Below the pieces are notes generated by a model. The model did no database searches. It was given only the letters and a program-made list of their open reading frames with translations, and was not told the origin of the DNA. A stretch of DNA of 20,303 nucleotides from a virus. Shown here one piece after another: positions 12,570-18,613 of the stretch. Position numbers and translations under genes: made by a program. Where the stretch lies: positions 1 through 20,303 of IMG/VR virus record IMGVR_UViG_3300024352_000593; one strand, written 5' to 3'. Every line of letters starts with the position of its first letter. Within the stretch, counting starts at the first letter, position 1.

Positions 12570-13005
12570 GGAAAGATTAACTCCGCAAGATCTAGATGCT
12601 AGATTAAAATTTATTTTGGGAATCACATTAGGTTCTATTTTGTTTCTTACAGCAGTAGGAATTTTATACGGTCTTTTATTTGTTACACAACCAGTAGGAG
12701 CACAATCAGAAAATGATAAGATGTTCTTCAACGTACTTGGTTCAGTTGCAACATTTATTACTGGAACATTGGCGGGACTTTTAATTGGTCAGTCAGGCGC
12801 TAAAGATATTATGAAGGCGCAACTTGATAATAAAGAAATGGATGCCAAAAATACACAAGCAGATAAAAAGCTTGAATCAGAATTATCAATTAATGAATTA
12901 AAGGCTGATGTAGAGGCAGATGCAGTTCGTGCACGTTTGGCAAATAAGCCAGATGGTGCAATGCCTGCAGAACAGCCAGTTGATACAGATTGGGATAAAG
13001 ATTAA
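12562..13005 (+). CDS. Two-span membrane protein with helical tail, holin-like
   Basis: A 147-residue protein with two hydrophobic segments (about residues 17-41, FILGITLGSILFLTAVGIL, and 54-76, FFNVLGSVATFITGTLAGLL) and then a charged helical tail (residues 80-130, rich in K, D, E, A), ending in an acidic WDKD. The start is preceded by AAAGG. It lies directly before the endolysin, so it may be the main holin or an accessory membrane protein. The long cytoplasmic-type coiled tail is unusual for a minimal holin. Two holin-like proteins around a lipoprotein suggest a multi-part lysis cassette. Confidence 0.65.
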   Translation: MAKERLTPQDLDARLKFILGITLGSILFLTAVGILYGLLFVTQPVGAQSENDKMFFNVLGSVATFITGTLAGLLIGQSGAKDIMKAQLDNKEMDAKNTQADKKLESELSINELKADVEADAVRARLANKPDGAMPAEQPVDTDWDKD

Positions 13006-13006
13006 T

Positions 13007-13651
13007 ATGACAGATTTTTTAGTACCAGAAGAAACAGCAAAAGCTCCTAAAGGATCTGCTGCTCGTTTAATTCAAGTTGCAAAGTCTCAAGTAGGATATA
13101 TTGAGGGACCAAAAGACAACGAAACAAAATACGGAGCGTACACCAAGGCAAATTTCCAACCTTGGTGTGGAAGTTTTGTAAATTGGTGTGCAAACGAAGC
13201 AGGAGTCAAGATTCCAAACACAGTATACACACCTGGAGGGGCAGCAGCATTCAAGAAAGCAAACGCTTGGATTGATGGAGATATTGCAGATCCAGAACCA
13301 GGAGATATCGCCTATTTTGATTTCCCCTCAGATGGCGTCGATAGAATTTCTCACGTAGGAATTGTTATTGAAGACAATGAAGATGGTACCGTATGGTGTA
13401 TTGAAGGCAATACTACTGGAGACGGTAAAAAGGGAAGCCAAAGAAATGGCGGAGAGTGTTGCAAGAAGCTTCGTGCATACAAGAAAAACAAAGCAGGAGT
13501 AATGGTTTCAATCGTAGGATTTGGTCGTCCTAAGTTTAATGCGTCTACTGCAAAAGCAGTTGAGCCAACAAAGACTGCAGCACCTACAACAGAAAAATCT
13601 AGTGCCAAAAAGAAAAAGACATGTTCCGCTTGCGGTCAAGAAATTAAATAA
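13007..13651 (+). CDS. CHAP-domain endolysin
   Basis: A 214-residue protein from the ATG at 13007, two bases after the preceding stop; the same frame is open further upstream but that part lies in the previous gene. The CHAP amidase/endopeptidase core spans about residues 20-160: QPWCGSFVNW carries the catalytic Cys54, RISHVGIVIED the His116, and WCIEGNT the Glu133/Asn135 positions. It would cut host peptidoglycan once a holin has opened the membrane, since it has no signal peptide. The C-terminus has a Pro/Thr/Ala linker and a lysine-rich end with one CxxC (TCSACGQ), half of a zinc ribbon, perhaps for wall or dimer contact. The family is clear. Confidence 0.92.
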   Translation: MTDFLVPEETAKAPKGSAARLIQVAKSQVGYIEGPKDNETKYGAYTKANFQPWCGSFVNWCANEAGVKIPNTVYTPGGAAAFKKANAWIDGDIADPEPGDIAYFDFPSDGVDRISHVGIVIEDNEDGTVWCIEGNTTGDGKKGSQRNGGECCKKLRAYKKNKAGVMVSIVGFGRPKFNASTAKAVEPTKTAAPTTEKSSAKKKKTCSACGQEIK

Positions 13652-13794
13652 TGAAAAAATACATTGTTAAATTAGAAGTGGACGTTGAAGTAGAAGCTTT
13701 TGATGCAGATGATGCTTTAGATTACGCAAATGATATATTTGGCGTAGATGATGAAATTAAAAAAACTAAAATAATTAACGTTAAGGAGAAATAA
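13651..13794 (+). CDS. 47-residue acidic hypothetical protein
   Basis: The ATG at 13651 shares its A with the endolysin TAA (TAATG) and the frame closes at 13792-13794. Product: MKKYIVKLEVDVEVEAFDAD followed by a helical, acidic part and KEK at the end. An alternating beta strand then helix could form a small ferredoxin-like half-domain. The last codons (AAGGAGAAATAA) provide the Shine-Dalgarno of the next gene, which supports this as a genuine coupled gene. Function unknown. Confidence 0.65.
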   Translation: MKKYIVKLEVDVEVEAFDADDALDYANDIFGVDDEIKKTKIINVKEK

Positions 13795-13795
13795 A

Positions 13796-14572
13796 ATGGC
13801 AAAAGAAGGATACAAGCCAACATCAGGAATGCAATCAGCTGCACGTAGAGCACTTAAATTAAAAGAGCAGGGCAAGGCTAAGGGTGCAGGTACTGCAGTA
13901 GGTTGGACTAGGGCTAGACAGCTGGCAAATGGAGAGAGTTTGAGCCTTTCCACAGTTAAGCGCATGTATTCTTTTTTCTCACGCCACGAGGTAGACAAAA
14001 AGGGTAAGGATTGGGATAATGCTGAGAACCCTTCAAATGGTAAGATCATGTGGCTTGCATGGGGCGGAGATGCAGGGTATTCATGGTCTCGTAAAATTGT
14101 AGAACGTGAAAAGAATGTTAAGAAATCTATTGAATCAGATGAACTTGTAGAAGAAATTGTCGACATGCTAGATGATGTAATTAATCCAATTACAAAGGTT
14201 ATTGAGATGGAAGATGACGAAGAAGATGAAGACGAGATGGAAGATACAGAAGATTGCGAGTGCGAAGGCTGCAAAGAATGTGAGTCAAAAGGCGGATGCA
14301 GTAATAAAATGTGCAGCGGTCATAAAAAGGTAGAAAAGTCAGAAATCATTAGTGATGAAGATATTTCAAAGAATTACATCTCAGATGATGAGCACGTAGA
14401 TAAATGGAATAATATAACCAAAGCCTGCTGGAATGGTTATAAGCAGGTTGGAATGAAGACTAAAAATGGAAAAAGGGTTCCTAACTGTGTTCCAATTAAT
14501 AAATCAACGGGATTGCCAGAAGAACCAAAAACTTCTTGGGACGGTATATTTAAACCTAATTTAAAAAATTAA
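13796..14572 (+). CDS. Phage protein with DNA-binding-like N-domain and CWxGYxxxG C-domain
   Basis: A 258-residue protein behind AAGGAGAAATAAA. The N-terminal ~100 residues are a conserved-looking basic domain (PTSGMQSAARRALKLKEQGK, GWTRARQLANGESLSLSTVK, SFFSRHEVDKKG, MWLAWGGDAGYSWSRKI); I recall such a domain from phage proteins associated with head maturation, but cannot give a certain family name. The middle is strongly acidic (EMEDDEEDEDEMED) and then Cys-rich (CECEGCKECESKGGC, further Cys and His), possibly metal-binding. The C-terminal ACWNGYKQVGMKTKNGKRV with PNCVP is a module seen at the ends of several phage structural or scaffold proteins. The gene ends in the promoter repeat at 14572. 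Likely virion-associated; not certain. Confidence 0.65.
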   Translation: MAKEGYKPTSGMQSAARRALKLKEQGKAKGAGTAVGWTRARQLANGESLSLSTVKRMYSFFSRHEVDKKGKDWDNAENPSNGKIMWLAWGGDAGYSWSRKIVEREKNVKKSIESDELVEEIVDMLDDVINPITKVIEMEDDEEDEDEMEDTEDCECEGCKECESKGGCSNKMCSGHKKVEKSEIISDEDISKNYISDDEHVDKWNNITKACWNGYKQVGMKTKNGKRVPNCVPINKSTGLPEEPKTSWDGIFKPNLKN

Positions 14573-14614
14573 TATGTCATATTGTTGACATATCTCGTAT
14601 ATTTAGTGTATAAT
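14572..14614 (+). promoter_or_regulatory. Consensus promoter with 8-bp inverted repeat over the -35 box
   Basis: TTGACA (14585-14590), 18 bases, TATAAT (14609-14614). ATATGTCA (14572-14579) and TGACATAT (14586-14593) form a perfect 8-bp inverted repeat with 6 bases between, and its right arm covers most of the -35 box. That is a typical place for a repressor site. The expected start near 14621 gives a leader of about 30 bases before the ATG at 14653. It probably drives the unit that includes the WhiB-like gene. Confidence 0.7.
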
Positions 14615-14652
14615 TATATTACTAATTAGGCGGACTTATTAGACAGGGTAAA

Positions 14653-14883
14653 ATGCTTAATTTAACAATGCAAGGAGTTGAAGTCTTTATTAAAAGATTT
14701 CAAAATAAAAACCAAGAATCTTTTTGGGACAATTATGATTTAATTATTTGGAAAAATAATCCTAACGCATATACAAATACTAAGGGCATGTTTAGAAATA
14801 GATGGGGCGTGTCTGAAAAAATAATTGTAAATGATCAAGGCGTCTGGGAGCTGCCTAAACATTATGTCAAATATTTTAAATGA
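14653..14883 (+). CDS. 76-residue hypothetical protein
   Basis: First gene of the unit behind the strong promoter; CAGGGTAAA just upstream is a moderate ribosome binding site. The sequence is rich in aromatic and Asn/Lys residues (FWDNYDLIIWKNNPNAY, RNRWGVSEKIIV, VWELPKHYVKYF). No motif or family recognised. Its end overlaps the WhiB-like start by 20 bases, so translation is probably coupled. Confidence 0.6.
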   Translation: MLNLTMQGVEVFIKRFQNKNQESFWDNYDLIIWKNNPNAYTNTKGMFRNRWGVSEKIIVNDQGVWELPKHYVKYFK

Positions 14884-15181
14884 TTTAGGAATACATGAAG
14901 ATGATGCAAAATGGTATGATTTTGCTTTATGTAAAGGAATGGATACCAATTTATTCTTTGATAAATATGAATCAGATATTAATATTGCAAAAAGTATAGA
15001 CAATGCTTGTTTATCTTGCCCAGTAATAGATATTTGTTATGATGTTGGAAAATCTGAAAACTCTTACGGTGTATGGGGAGGGGTTTATCTTAGTTCAGGT
15101 TCCACAGACAAAATGAGAAATTCTCACAAAACAAAACAGGTTTGGAAAGAATTAAAAATTAAACATGACAGATCATTTTAA
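14864..15181 (+). CDS. WhiB-like Fe-S transcription regulator
   Basis: A 105-residue protein from the ATG at 14864; an ATG at 14831 would add 11 residues deep in the previous gene. It has the WhiB arrangement of four cysteines: Cys23 (FALCKGMD), then C-x2-C-x5-C (Cys49, Cys52, Cys58 in ACLSCPVIDIC), followed by the GVWGG turn (residues 69-73) and a basic C-terminal tail (KTKQVWKELKIKHDR). These bind a 4Fe-4S cluster and usually contact the primary sigma factor. WhiB proteins occur in actinobacteria and their phages, so this is the strongest host clue. The phage TM4 WhiB is known to inhibit host WhiB2 and cause superinfection exclusion; a like role here is inference. Confidence 0.9.
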   Translation: MSNILNDLGIHEDDAKWYDFALCKGMDTNLFFDKYESDINIAKSIDNACLSCPVIDICYDVGKSENSYGVWGGVYLSSGSTDKMRNSHKTKQVWKELKIKHDRSF

Positions 15182-15473
15182 GTATGGAATAAATCAATGG
15201 ACTGGGGAGCCAAACAAACCAGTATTTTATACAAAAGAAATGGCTAGAAAGATAAGAGAGCTAAATAAGCCTGCAAGAGATTTAAAAATGGACATAGTAA
15301 AGTATCCAGACTTTCTTGCAATTAGATTGTATGAAGATAATTTTATACAATATGACGGATCTATGAAGATAAGAGTTATTGAGTATATAGAAATGGTTAA
15401 AAATATTTTAGAAACATACGGTGTAAGAGTGGAACTTGAAGGAGTTCCGTCAACTTCTGGGAGAAATAAATAA
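15165..15473 (+). CDS. 102-residue hypothetical protein
   Basis: It overlaps the WhiB-like gene by 17 bases and the next gene by one. It starts MTDHFKYGINQWTGEPNKPV and contains a helical segment (EYIEMVKNILETYG) followed by VRVELEGVPS. No catalytic or metal motif is visible; the pattern of mixed strands and helices suggests a small folded alpha/beta protein. No family recognised. Overlaps on both sides and good frame length support a real gene. Confidence 0.65.
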   Translation: MTDHFKYGINQWTGEPNKPVFYTKEMARKIRELNKPARDLKMDIVKYPDFLAIRLYEDNFIQYDGSMKIRVIEYIEMVKNILETYGVRVELEGVPSTSGRNK

Positions 15474-15709
15474 TGGAAAAAGTTCTTTGCTATTCTTGTA
15501 ACAAGAGTAAAAACCAATTGTCTGTAAGAAAGTCACAATTGCTGCCAATAAATTTACTTATATGTGAAACATGTCACTCTTCAAAGTTTGAGCCAAGATG
15601 GGTAATAATACTTGCTGGAAGACAGCAGGGATCTGATTTTGTTAAGGAATTTGTACAGAAGAAAAAATATCACGGAGCTGACATTACTGCCTCTGAATTA
15701 TTAGTTTAA
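15473..15709 (+). CDS. Four-cysteine zinc ribbon protein
   Basis: A 78-residue protein with GGGAGAAATAAATA upstream and TAATG overlap with the preceding gene. Two knuckles, CYSC (Cys6, Cys9) and CETCH (Cys31, Cys34), are 21 residues apart, a single zinc-ribbon site. After the ribbon, RWVIILAGRQQGSDFVKEFVQKKKYHG is basic and could contact nucleic acid. Small zinc-ribbon proteins of this type are frequent in actinobacteriophages; function unknown. Confidence 0.75.
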   Translation: MEKVLCYSCNKSKNQLSVRKSQLLPINLLICETCHSSKFEPRWVIILAGRQQGSDFVKEFVQKKKYHGADITASELLV

Positions 15710-15723
15710 TAAGCATTTTGGTG

Positions 15724-15729
15724 TATAAT
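15724..15729 (+). promoter_or_regulatory. -10 box with near-leaderless spacing
   Basis: TATAAT followed by 9 bases and the ATG at 15739. With +1 at the usual distance the leader is only about 2-3 nt, too short for a Shine-Dalgarno. Confidence 0.5.
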
Positions 15730-15738
15730 TAAGGTAAG

Positions 15739-16053
15739 ATGAACATAAGTCCTACTCAAATTATATTAACAATCTTCGCATCATTGCTAAGTGGATTGGT
15801 TACTGCTTTTTATAATCAAAGAAAGAACAAAAAACTTGAAATAAAAAGGGCAGAAGAAAAGGCTCAAGACAATCTTAAGATAGAATTAAAAGATCTTCAG
15901 ATAAAGTTGTACAAATTAGAAAAAGATTTAGATGAGTGGAAGAATAAATATTATGAGGCTTTACAGGAATTAATATCTGTAAGGTCTGAGCTTGAGGACA
16001 CCCTAATTAAGCTTACCCATCTTAAAATTCACGCTGAAAACATAGAAAACTAG
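15739..16053 (+). CDS. Membrane-anchored coiled-coil protein
   Basis: A 104-residue protein with one N-terminal membrane helix (about residues 7-25, IILTIFASLLSGLVTAFY), then a basic NQRKNKK stop-transfer and a long charged helix (residues 35-100) with repeating Leu/Ile spacing typical of coiled coil (LKDLQIKLYKLEKDL, ELISVRSELEDTLIKL). The topology resembles an Rz-like inner spanin or a membrane tether, but sequence alone does not decide. It has a near-leaderless promoter of its own. Confidence 0.65.
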   Translation: MNISPTQIILTIFASLLSGLVTAFYNQRKNKKLEIKRAEEKAQDNLKIELKDLQIKLYKLEKDLDEWKNKYYEALQELISVRSELEDTLIKLTHLKIHAENIEN

Positions 16054-16073
16054 CGCTTTAATTTATTATTTAG

Positions 16074-16079
16074 TATACT
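16074..16079 (+). promoter_or_regulatory. -10 box, leaderless start
   Basis: TATACT and then 7 bases to the ATG at 16087. No Shine-Dalgarno and no TG extension; the start is predicted on or one base before the ATG. Confidence 0.55.
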
Positions 16080-16086
16080 GTATTAC

Positions 16087-16644
16087 ATGACCTGTATTGT
16101 AGCCATATCTCAAGGAGGAACCGTTTACATGGGTTCCGATCATGCCGCTTCAGATGAAAAATCTGGATGGATTATTGCACGTAAAGAGCCAAAATGTTTC
16201 AAGGTTGGACAATACGGAATAGCTTTTACTGATTCATTTCGTATGGGACAAATATTACAGTACAACTGGACCCCACCAAAGTACACTCCAACAAAAACAA
16301 ACTCTGGACTAGACAAATTTATGAGAACAAAGTTTATTGACTCTGTCAAAGACGCATTCAAAGAACACGGATACGGAAATTTTGGGCCTAGCGAAGATGG
16401 AGACACTGGAGGAATTTTTATTGTTGGTGTATGCGGTAGAATCTTTACAGTAGATGAAGATTTTCATGTTGGAGAAAACGTATATAATTTTATGGCAGAA
16501 GGAAGCGGTGGACAACTAGCGTTAGGAGCACTTTGGGCAACAAGAAACCAAAAGAATCCTAAGATGCGTATTAAAGCAGCATTAGAAGCAGCCTCAGAGT
16601 TCAATATGGCTGTATCTCCACCATTTACATACATCCAGGTATAA
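16087..16644 (+). CDS. Proteasome/HslV-like Ntn-hydrolase
   Basis: A 185-residue protein starting MTCIVAI, then VYMGSDHAAS. Removal of Met1 would expose Thr as the N-terminal nucleophile of the Ntn fold; Asp18 in GSD matches Asp17 of proteasome beta subunits, and a lysine of RKEPK (Lys33 or Lys36) could be the conserved Lys. Near the C-terminus, AEGSGGQLALGALWA matches the GSG...A-GAL region that completes the active site in HslV and beta subunits. Size fits HslV (about 175). No ATPase partner is in the window. It may cleave phage or host proteins, perhaps with a host chaperone. A leaderless message would keep Thr at position 2 without extra residues. Activity uncertain. Confidence 0.78.
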   Translation: MTCIVAISQGGTVYMGSDHAASDEKSGWIIARKEPKCFKVGQYGIAFTDSFRMGQILQYNWTPPKYTPTKTNSGLDKFMRTKFIDSVKDAFKEHGYGNFGPSEDGDTGGIFIVGVCGRIFTVDEDFHVGENVYNFMAEGSGGQLALGALWATRNQKNPKMRIKAALEAASEFNMAVSPPFTYIQV

Positions 16645-16653
16645 TGGTATAAT
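16645..16653 (+). promoter_or_regulatory. Extended -10 promoter, leaderless start
   Basis: TGG plus TATAAT (-10 box 16648-16653), followed by 6 bases and the ATG at 16660, directly after the preceding stop codon. No Shine-Dalgarno. Confidence 0.7.
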
Positions 16654-16659
16654 AGTTTT

Positions 16660-17031
16660 ATGAAAAGATTTTTGGCATGGGTGGTTGCTGGAATGTTTTC
16701 TGTCCCAGCTTACGGCATGTACAAAAGGTTTAGACAAAAGTACGACTTTGGCTTATATTACATTAACCTAGAAGAAGAAGCAAAAGAACAAGAAGAGTTT
16801 AATTCCGCTCAAGAAAAAGCAAGAAAATTGTTTTTAAGACCAGCTGATTACACTCACGCTATGGATCTAAGAGGTACTCCAACACATGTTTGTGCATGTG
16901 GATGCGACATATGGAACTTAAAGGTTGCTTTTGATGACTATCAAATAGCAAATTACTTTTTAGATATGGAATGTGCTAATTGCGGAAGCATAGCAACAGC
17001 CCCAACCCCAATAGATAAGGAAGCAAATTGA
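16660..17031 (+). CDS. Membrane-anchored zinc-ribbon protein
   Basis: A 123-residue protein. Residues about 4-20 are hydrophobic (FLAWVVAGMFSVPAYGMY) behind MKR, so either a membrane anchor or an uncleaved signal. The middle is charged and helical (EEEAKEQEEFNSAQEKARK). The C-terminal half has HVCACGCDIW (Cys78, Cys80, Cys82) and ECANCGS (Cys105, Cys108), a probable zinc ribbon. No family recognised. Its TGA overlaps the TTG start of the next small gene by 3 bases. Confidence 0.68.
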   Translation: MKRFLAWVVAGMFSVPAYGMYKRFRQKYDFGLYYINLEEEAKEQEEFNSAQEKARKLFLRPADYTHAMDLRGTPTHVCACGCDIWNLKVAFDDYQIANYFLDMECANCGSIATAPTPIDKEAN

Positions 17032-17198
17032 GAAAATCAGAGCGGTTAAGACAGCTTGAATTATCAGTCCAGAGATTGGAAATGATTATTGAGCTCATGC
17101 AGATGACAATAACTAATTTATTAGAGTCTCAAGGCATGCAAACCCCACCAGACCTAGATTCTGGCAAATGGTATCAAAAAATACAGAAAAAGCCTTGA
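17028..17198 (+). CDS. 56-residue coiled-coil hypothetical protein (TTG start)
   Basis: Starts with TTG at 17028 overlapping the preceding TGA, with AAGGAAG 4-5 bases upstream, and ends at a TGA at 17196-17198. Product: LRKSERLRQLELSVQRLEM, then a helical run with Leu/Ile/Met at coiled-coil positions, then TPPDLDSGKWYQKIQKKP. A start at an inner ATG would lose most of the helix. The stop lies inside the next promoter -35 box. No family recognised; coupling and codon pattern support it. Confidence 0.6.
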   Translation: MRKSERLRQLELSVQRLEMIIELMQMTITNLLESQGMQTPPDLDSGKWYQKIQKKP

Positions 17199-17222
17199 CA
17201 TCCTGCTAATATTTAGTAGAAT
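17195..17222 (+). promoter_or_regulatory. TTGACA-TAGAAT promoter, leaderless start
   Basis: Perfect TTGACA (17195-17200), 16 bases, TAGAAT (17217-17222), then 6 bases to the ATG at 17229. It combines a full -35 box with leaderless geometry. Confidence 0.72.
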
Positions 17223-17228
17223 TAAGTC

Positions 17229-18365
17229 ATGAACAAAAAGCTAACAACACTAATAACTCTAGTGGCACTTGTTGTGCCATCATACACAGTAGCCAAGGCG
17301 GACGAGGCTACTCCTGCAGTTGCTATTCTTGATACAGCAATTGATACATCACTTCCTGCATTTCAAGGAAAAATTATTGAAGAGGTATGTATTCTTCAAA
17401 AAGGCGCATGCCCAAATGGTTCACTATATCAGGTAGGAAAAGGTGCAGCAAGCATGCCTAGCAATCTTATTACATTAAATGGATTTGATCATGGAACACA
17501 AATGACATCTACATTCTTAATGCAAAACCCAAATGCAAATGTTGTGTTTATTCGTATTATTCCAAGCACTGAAACAGGTGCAAGAATTGCAACTGCTGTA
17601 GACCCTACAGTATCTGCTGCATTGCAGTGGGTGGCTCAAAATGCTTCTAAATATAACATTCAGGCTGTAACAATGTCTCAAGGACATCATATCCTAGGCG
17701 CTGCTGGCACAGATTATTGCCCTAAATATCAGGGTGTCACATACAATGTGATTAATGCTTTGGATCAAGTTGGTATTCCAGTCTTTTTCCCCGCAGGTAA
17801 TGGCAGAGACTATCAGAGACTAGATTGGCCAGGATGTCTAACAAACTCAATTTCTGTTGGACACACAGACAATATTGGAGAAATTTCAGCATCATCAAAT
17901 TATGATCCTACTTTAGATTTCTTTGCACAAGGACAATGGTCAGTAGCGGGTCCAGGAAATGTTGTCAAGAATATTATCGGCTCATCTTCTGCTACTCAAA
18001 TTGCAGCAGCAATGTATCTTCAAATTAAATCAAAGTTTGGATATAGCCATAAGCAAGTATTAAATTTGATGTCCTCAACAGCAGTAAAAACAACAGGTCG
18101 TCAAGGAACATTTACAAAGCTTATTAGTTTAAATGGTGCCATGAGTGGGTCTGTGCAAACTATTGCACCAACACCTACACCAACACCTAGTCCTACACCA
18201 ACGGGGCCAACTGCAGCAGAAATTGCAGCAGCAAAAGCTAAATTACAGGCAGAAGTAGACGCTGCAATTGCAGCAGCGCAAGCAGAATATGATGCAACCG
18301 TTAAGGCAGCAGCAGATAAACTTGCAGCAACAAAAGCAACATGGATGGCAAAACTAAATGGATAA
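17229..18365 (+). CDS. Secreted subtilisin-like (S8) serine protease
   Basis: A 378-residue protein. Residues 1-24 are a Sec signal peptide (MNKK, hydrophobic core, VAKA-DE). The S8 triad is readable: Asp35 in AVAILDTAID, His88 in FDHGTQMTS, oxyanion Asn191 in FFPAGNGRD, and Ser253 in GSSSATQIAAA where most subtilases have GTSMA. No pro-domain is evident, since Asp35 comes only about ten residues after the signal. A Pro/Thr linker (TPTPTPSPTP near residues 315-327) leads to an Ala/Lys-rich helical tail that may bind the wall or another coil. A phage-encoded secreted protease is unusual; host surface or pilus shaving, or processing of the other secreted proteins here, are guesses. Confidence 0.88.
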   Translation: MNKKLTTLITLVALVVPSYTVAKADEATPAVAILDTAIDTSLPAFQGKIIEEVCILQKGACPNGSLYQVGKGAASMPSNLITLNGFDHGTQMTSTFLMQNPNANVVFIRIIPSTETGARIATAVDPTVSAALQWVAQNASKYNIQAVTMSQGHHILGAAGTDYCPKYQGVTYNVINALDQVGIPVFFPAGNGRDYQRLDWPGCLTNSISVGHTDNIGEISASSNYDPTLDFFAQGQWSVAGPGNVVKNIIGSSSATQIAAAMYLQIKSKFGYSHKQVLNLMSSTAVKTTGRQGTFTKLISLNGAMSGSVQTIAPTPTPTPSPTPTGPTAAEIAAAKAKLQAEVDAAIAAAQAEYDATVKAAADKLAATKATWMAKLNG

Positions 18366-18582
18366 TCAGCAAACAGTTCTAGAAGAAATAATCATTGAAG
18401 TTGCAACAGATTTGTATAACAAATGGTCTGCTGCACTTCCAGATGCTGAAAGAAATCAGCAAGCATTTAGTGCAATGTCAAAGAATGCACATGAAACAAC
18501 TGTATTTGTTATTCAGAATTTCATGAAGCGATTTAATGATGCTGCTGAAGAATTAAAGGGAAATGATACTGGGCAGGCTTGA
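18358..18582 (+). CDS. 74-residue helical hypothetical protein
   Basis: Overlaps the protease end by 8 bases (ATGGATAA), so coupled. Two amphipathic helices are likely (VLEEIIIEVATDLYNKW and ETTVFVIQNFMKRFNDAAEEL). No family recognised. Its final codons form the left arm and part of the loop of the terminator, with the TGA stop in the loop, so the 3' end is constrained by RNA structure. Confidence 0.6.
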   Translation: MDNQQTVLEEIIIEVATDLYNKWSAALPDAERNQQAFSAMSKNAHETTVFVIQNFMKRFNDAAEELKGNDTGQA

Positions 18583-18599
18583 CCTGCCCAGTTTTATTT
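18568..18599 (+). terminator. Rho-independent terminator
   Basis: A perfect 10-bp stem, ACTGGGCAGG (18568-18577) and CCTGCCCAGT (18583-18592), with a 5-base loop CTTGA and then a T-rich tail (TTTTATTT). It is the only strong intrinsic terminator seen in the window, closing the transcription unit of the protease. Confidence 0.9.
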
Positions 18600-18607
18600 G
18601 ATAGGAT
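18599..18607 (+). promoter_or_regulatory. Probable extended -10, leaderless start after the terminator
   Basis: TGA plus TAGGAT (-10 box 18602-18607), 6 bases, then the ATG at 18614. Same geometry as the other leaderless genes and placed right after a terminator where a promoter is needed. AGGAT could instead act as a Shine-Dalgarno. Confidence 0.45.
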
Positions 18608-18613
18608 AAGCAC

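Noticed and set aside
12920-13006. Upstream extension of the endolysin frame
   Set aside because: It lies inside the preceding gene, encodes no family residues, and the ATG at 13007 follows the stop by one base.
13717-14274. A 185-residue reverse-strand frame rich in Ser
   Set aside because: It is a shadow of the acidic GAA/GAT tract on the other strand.
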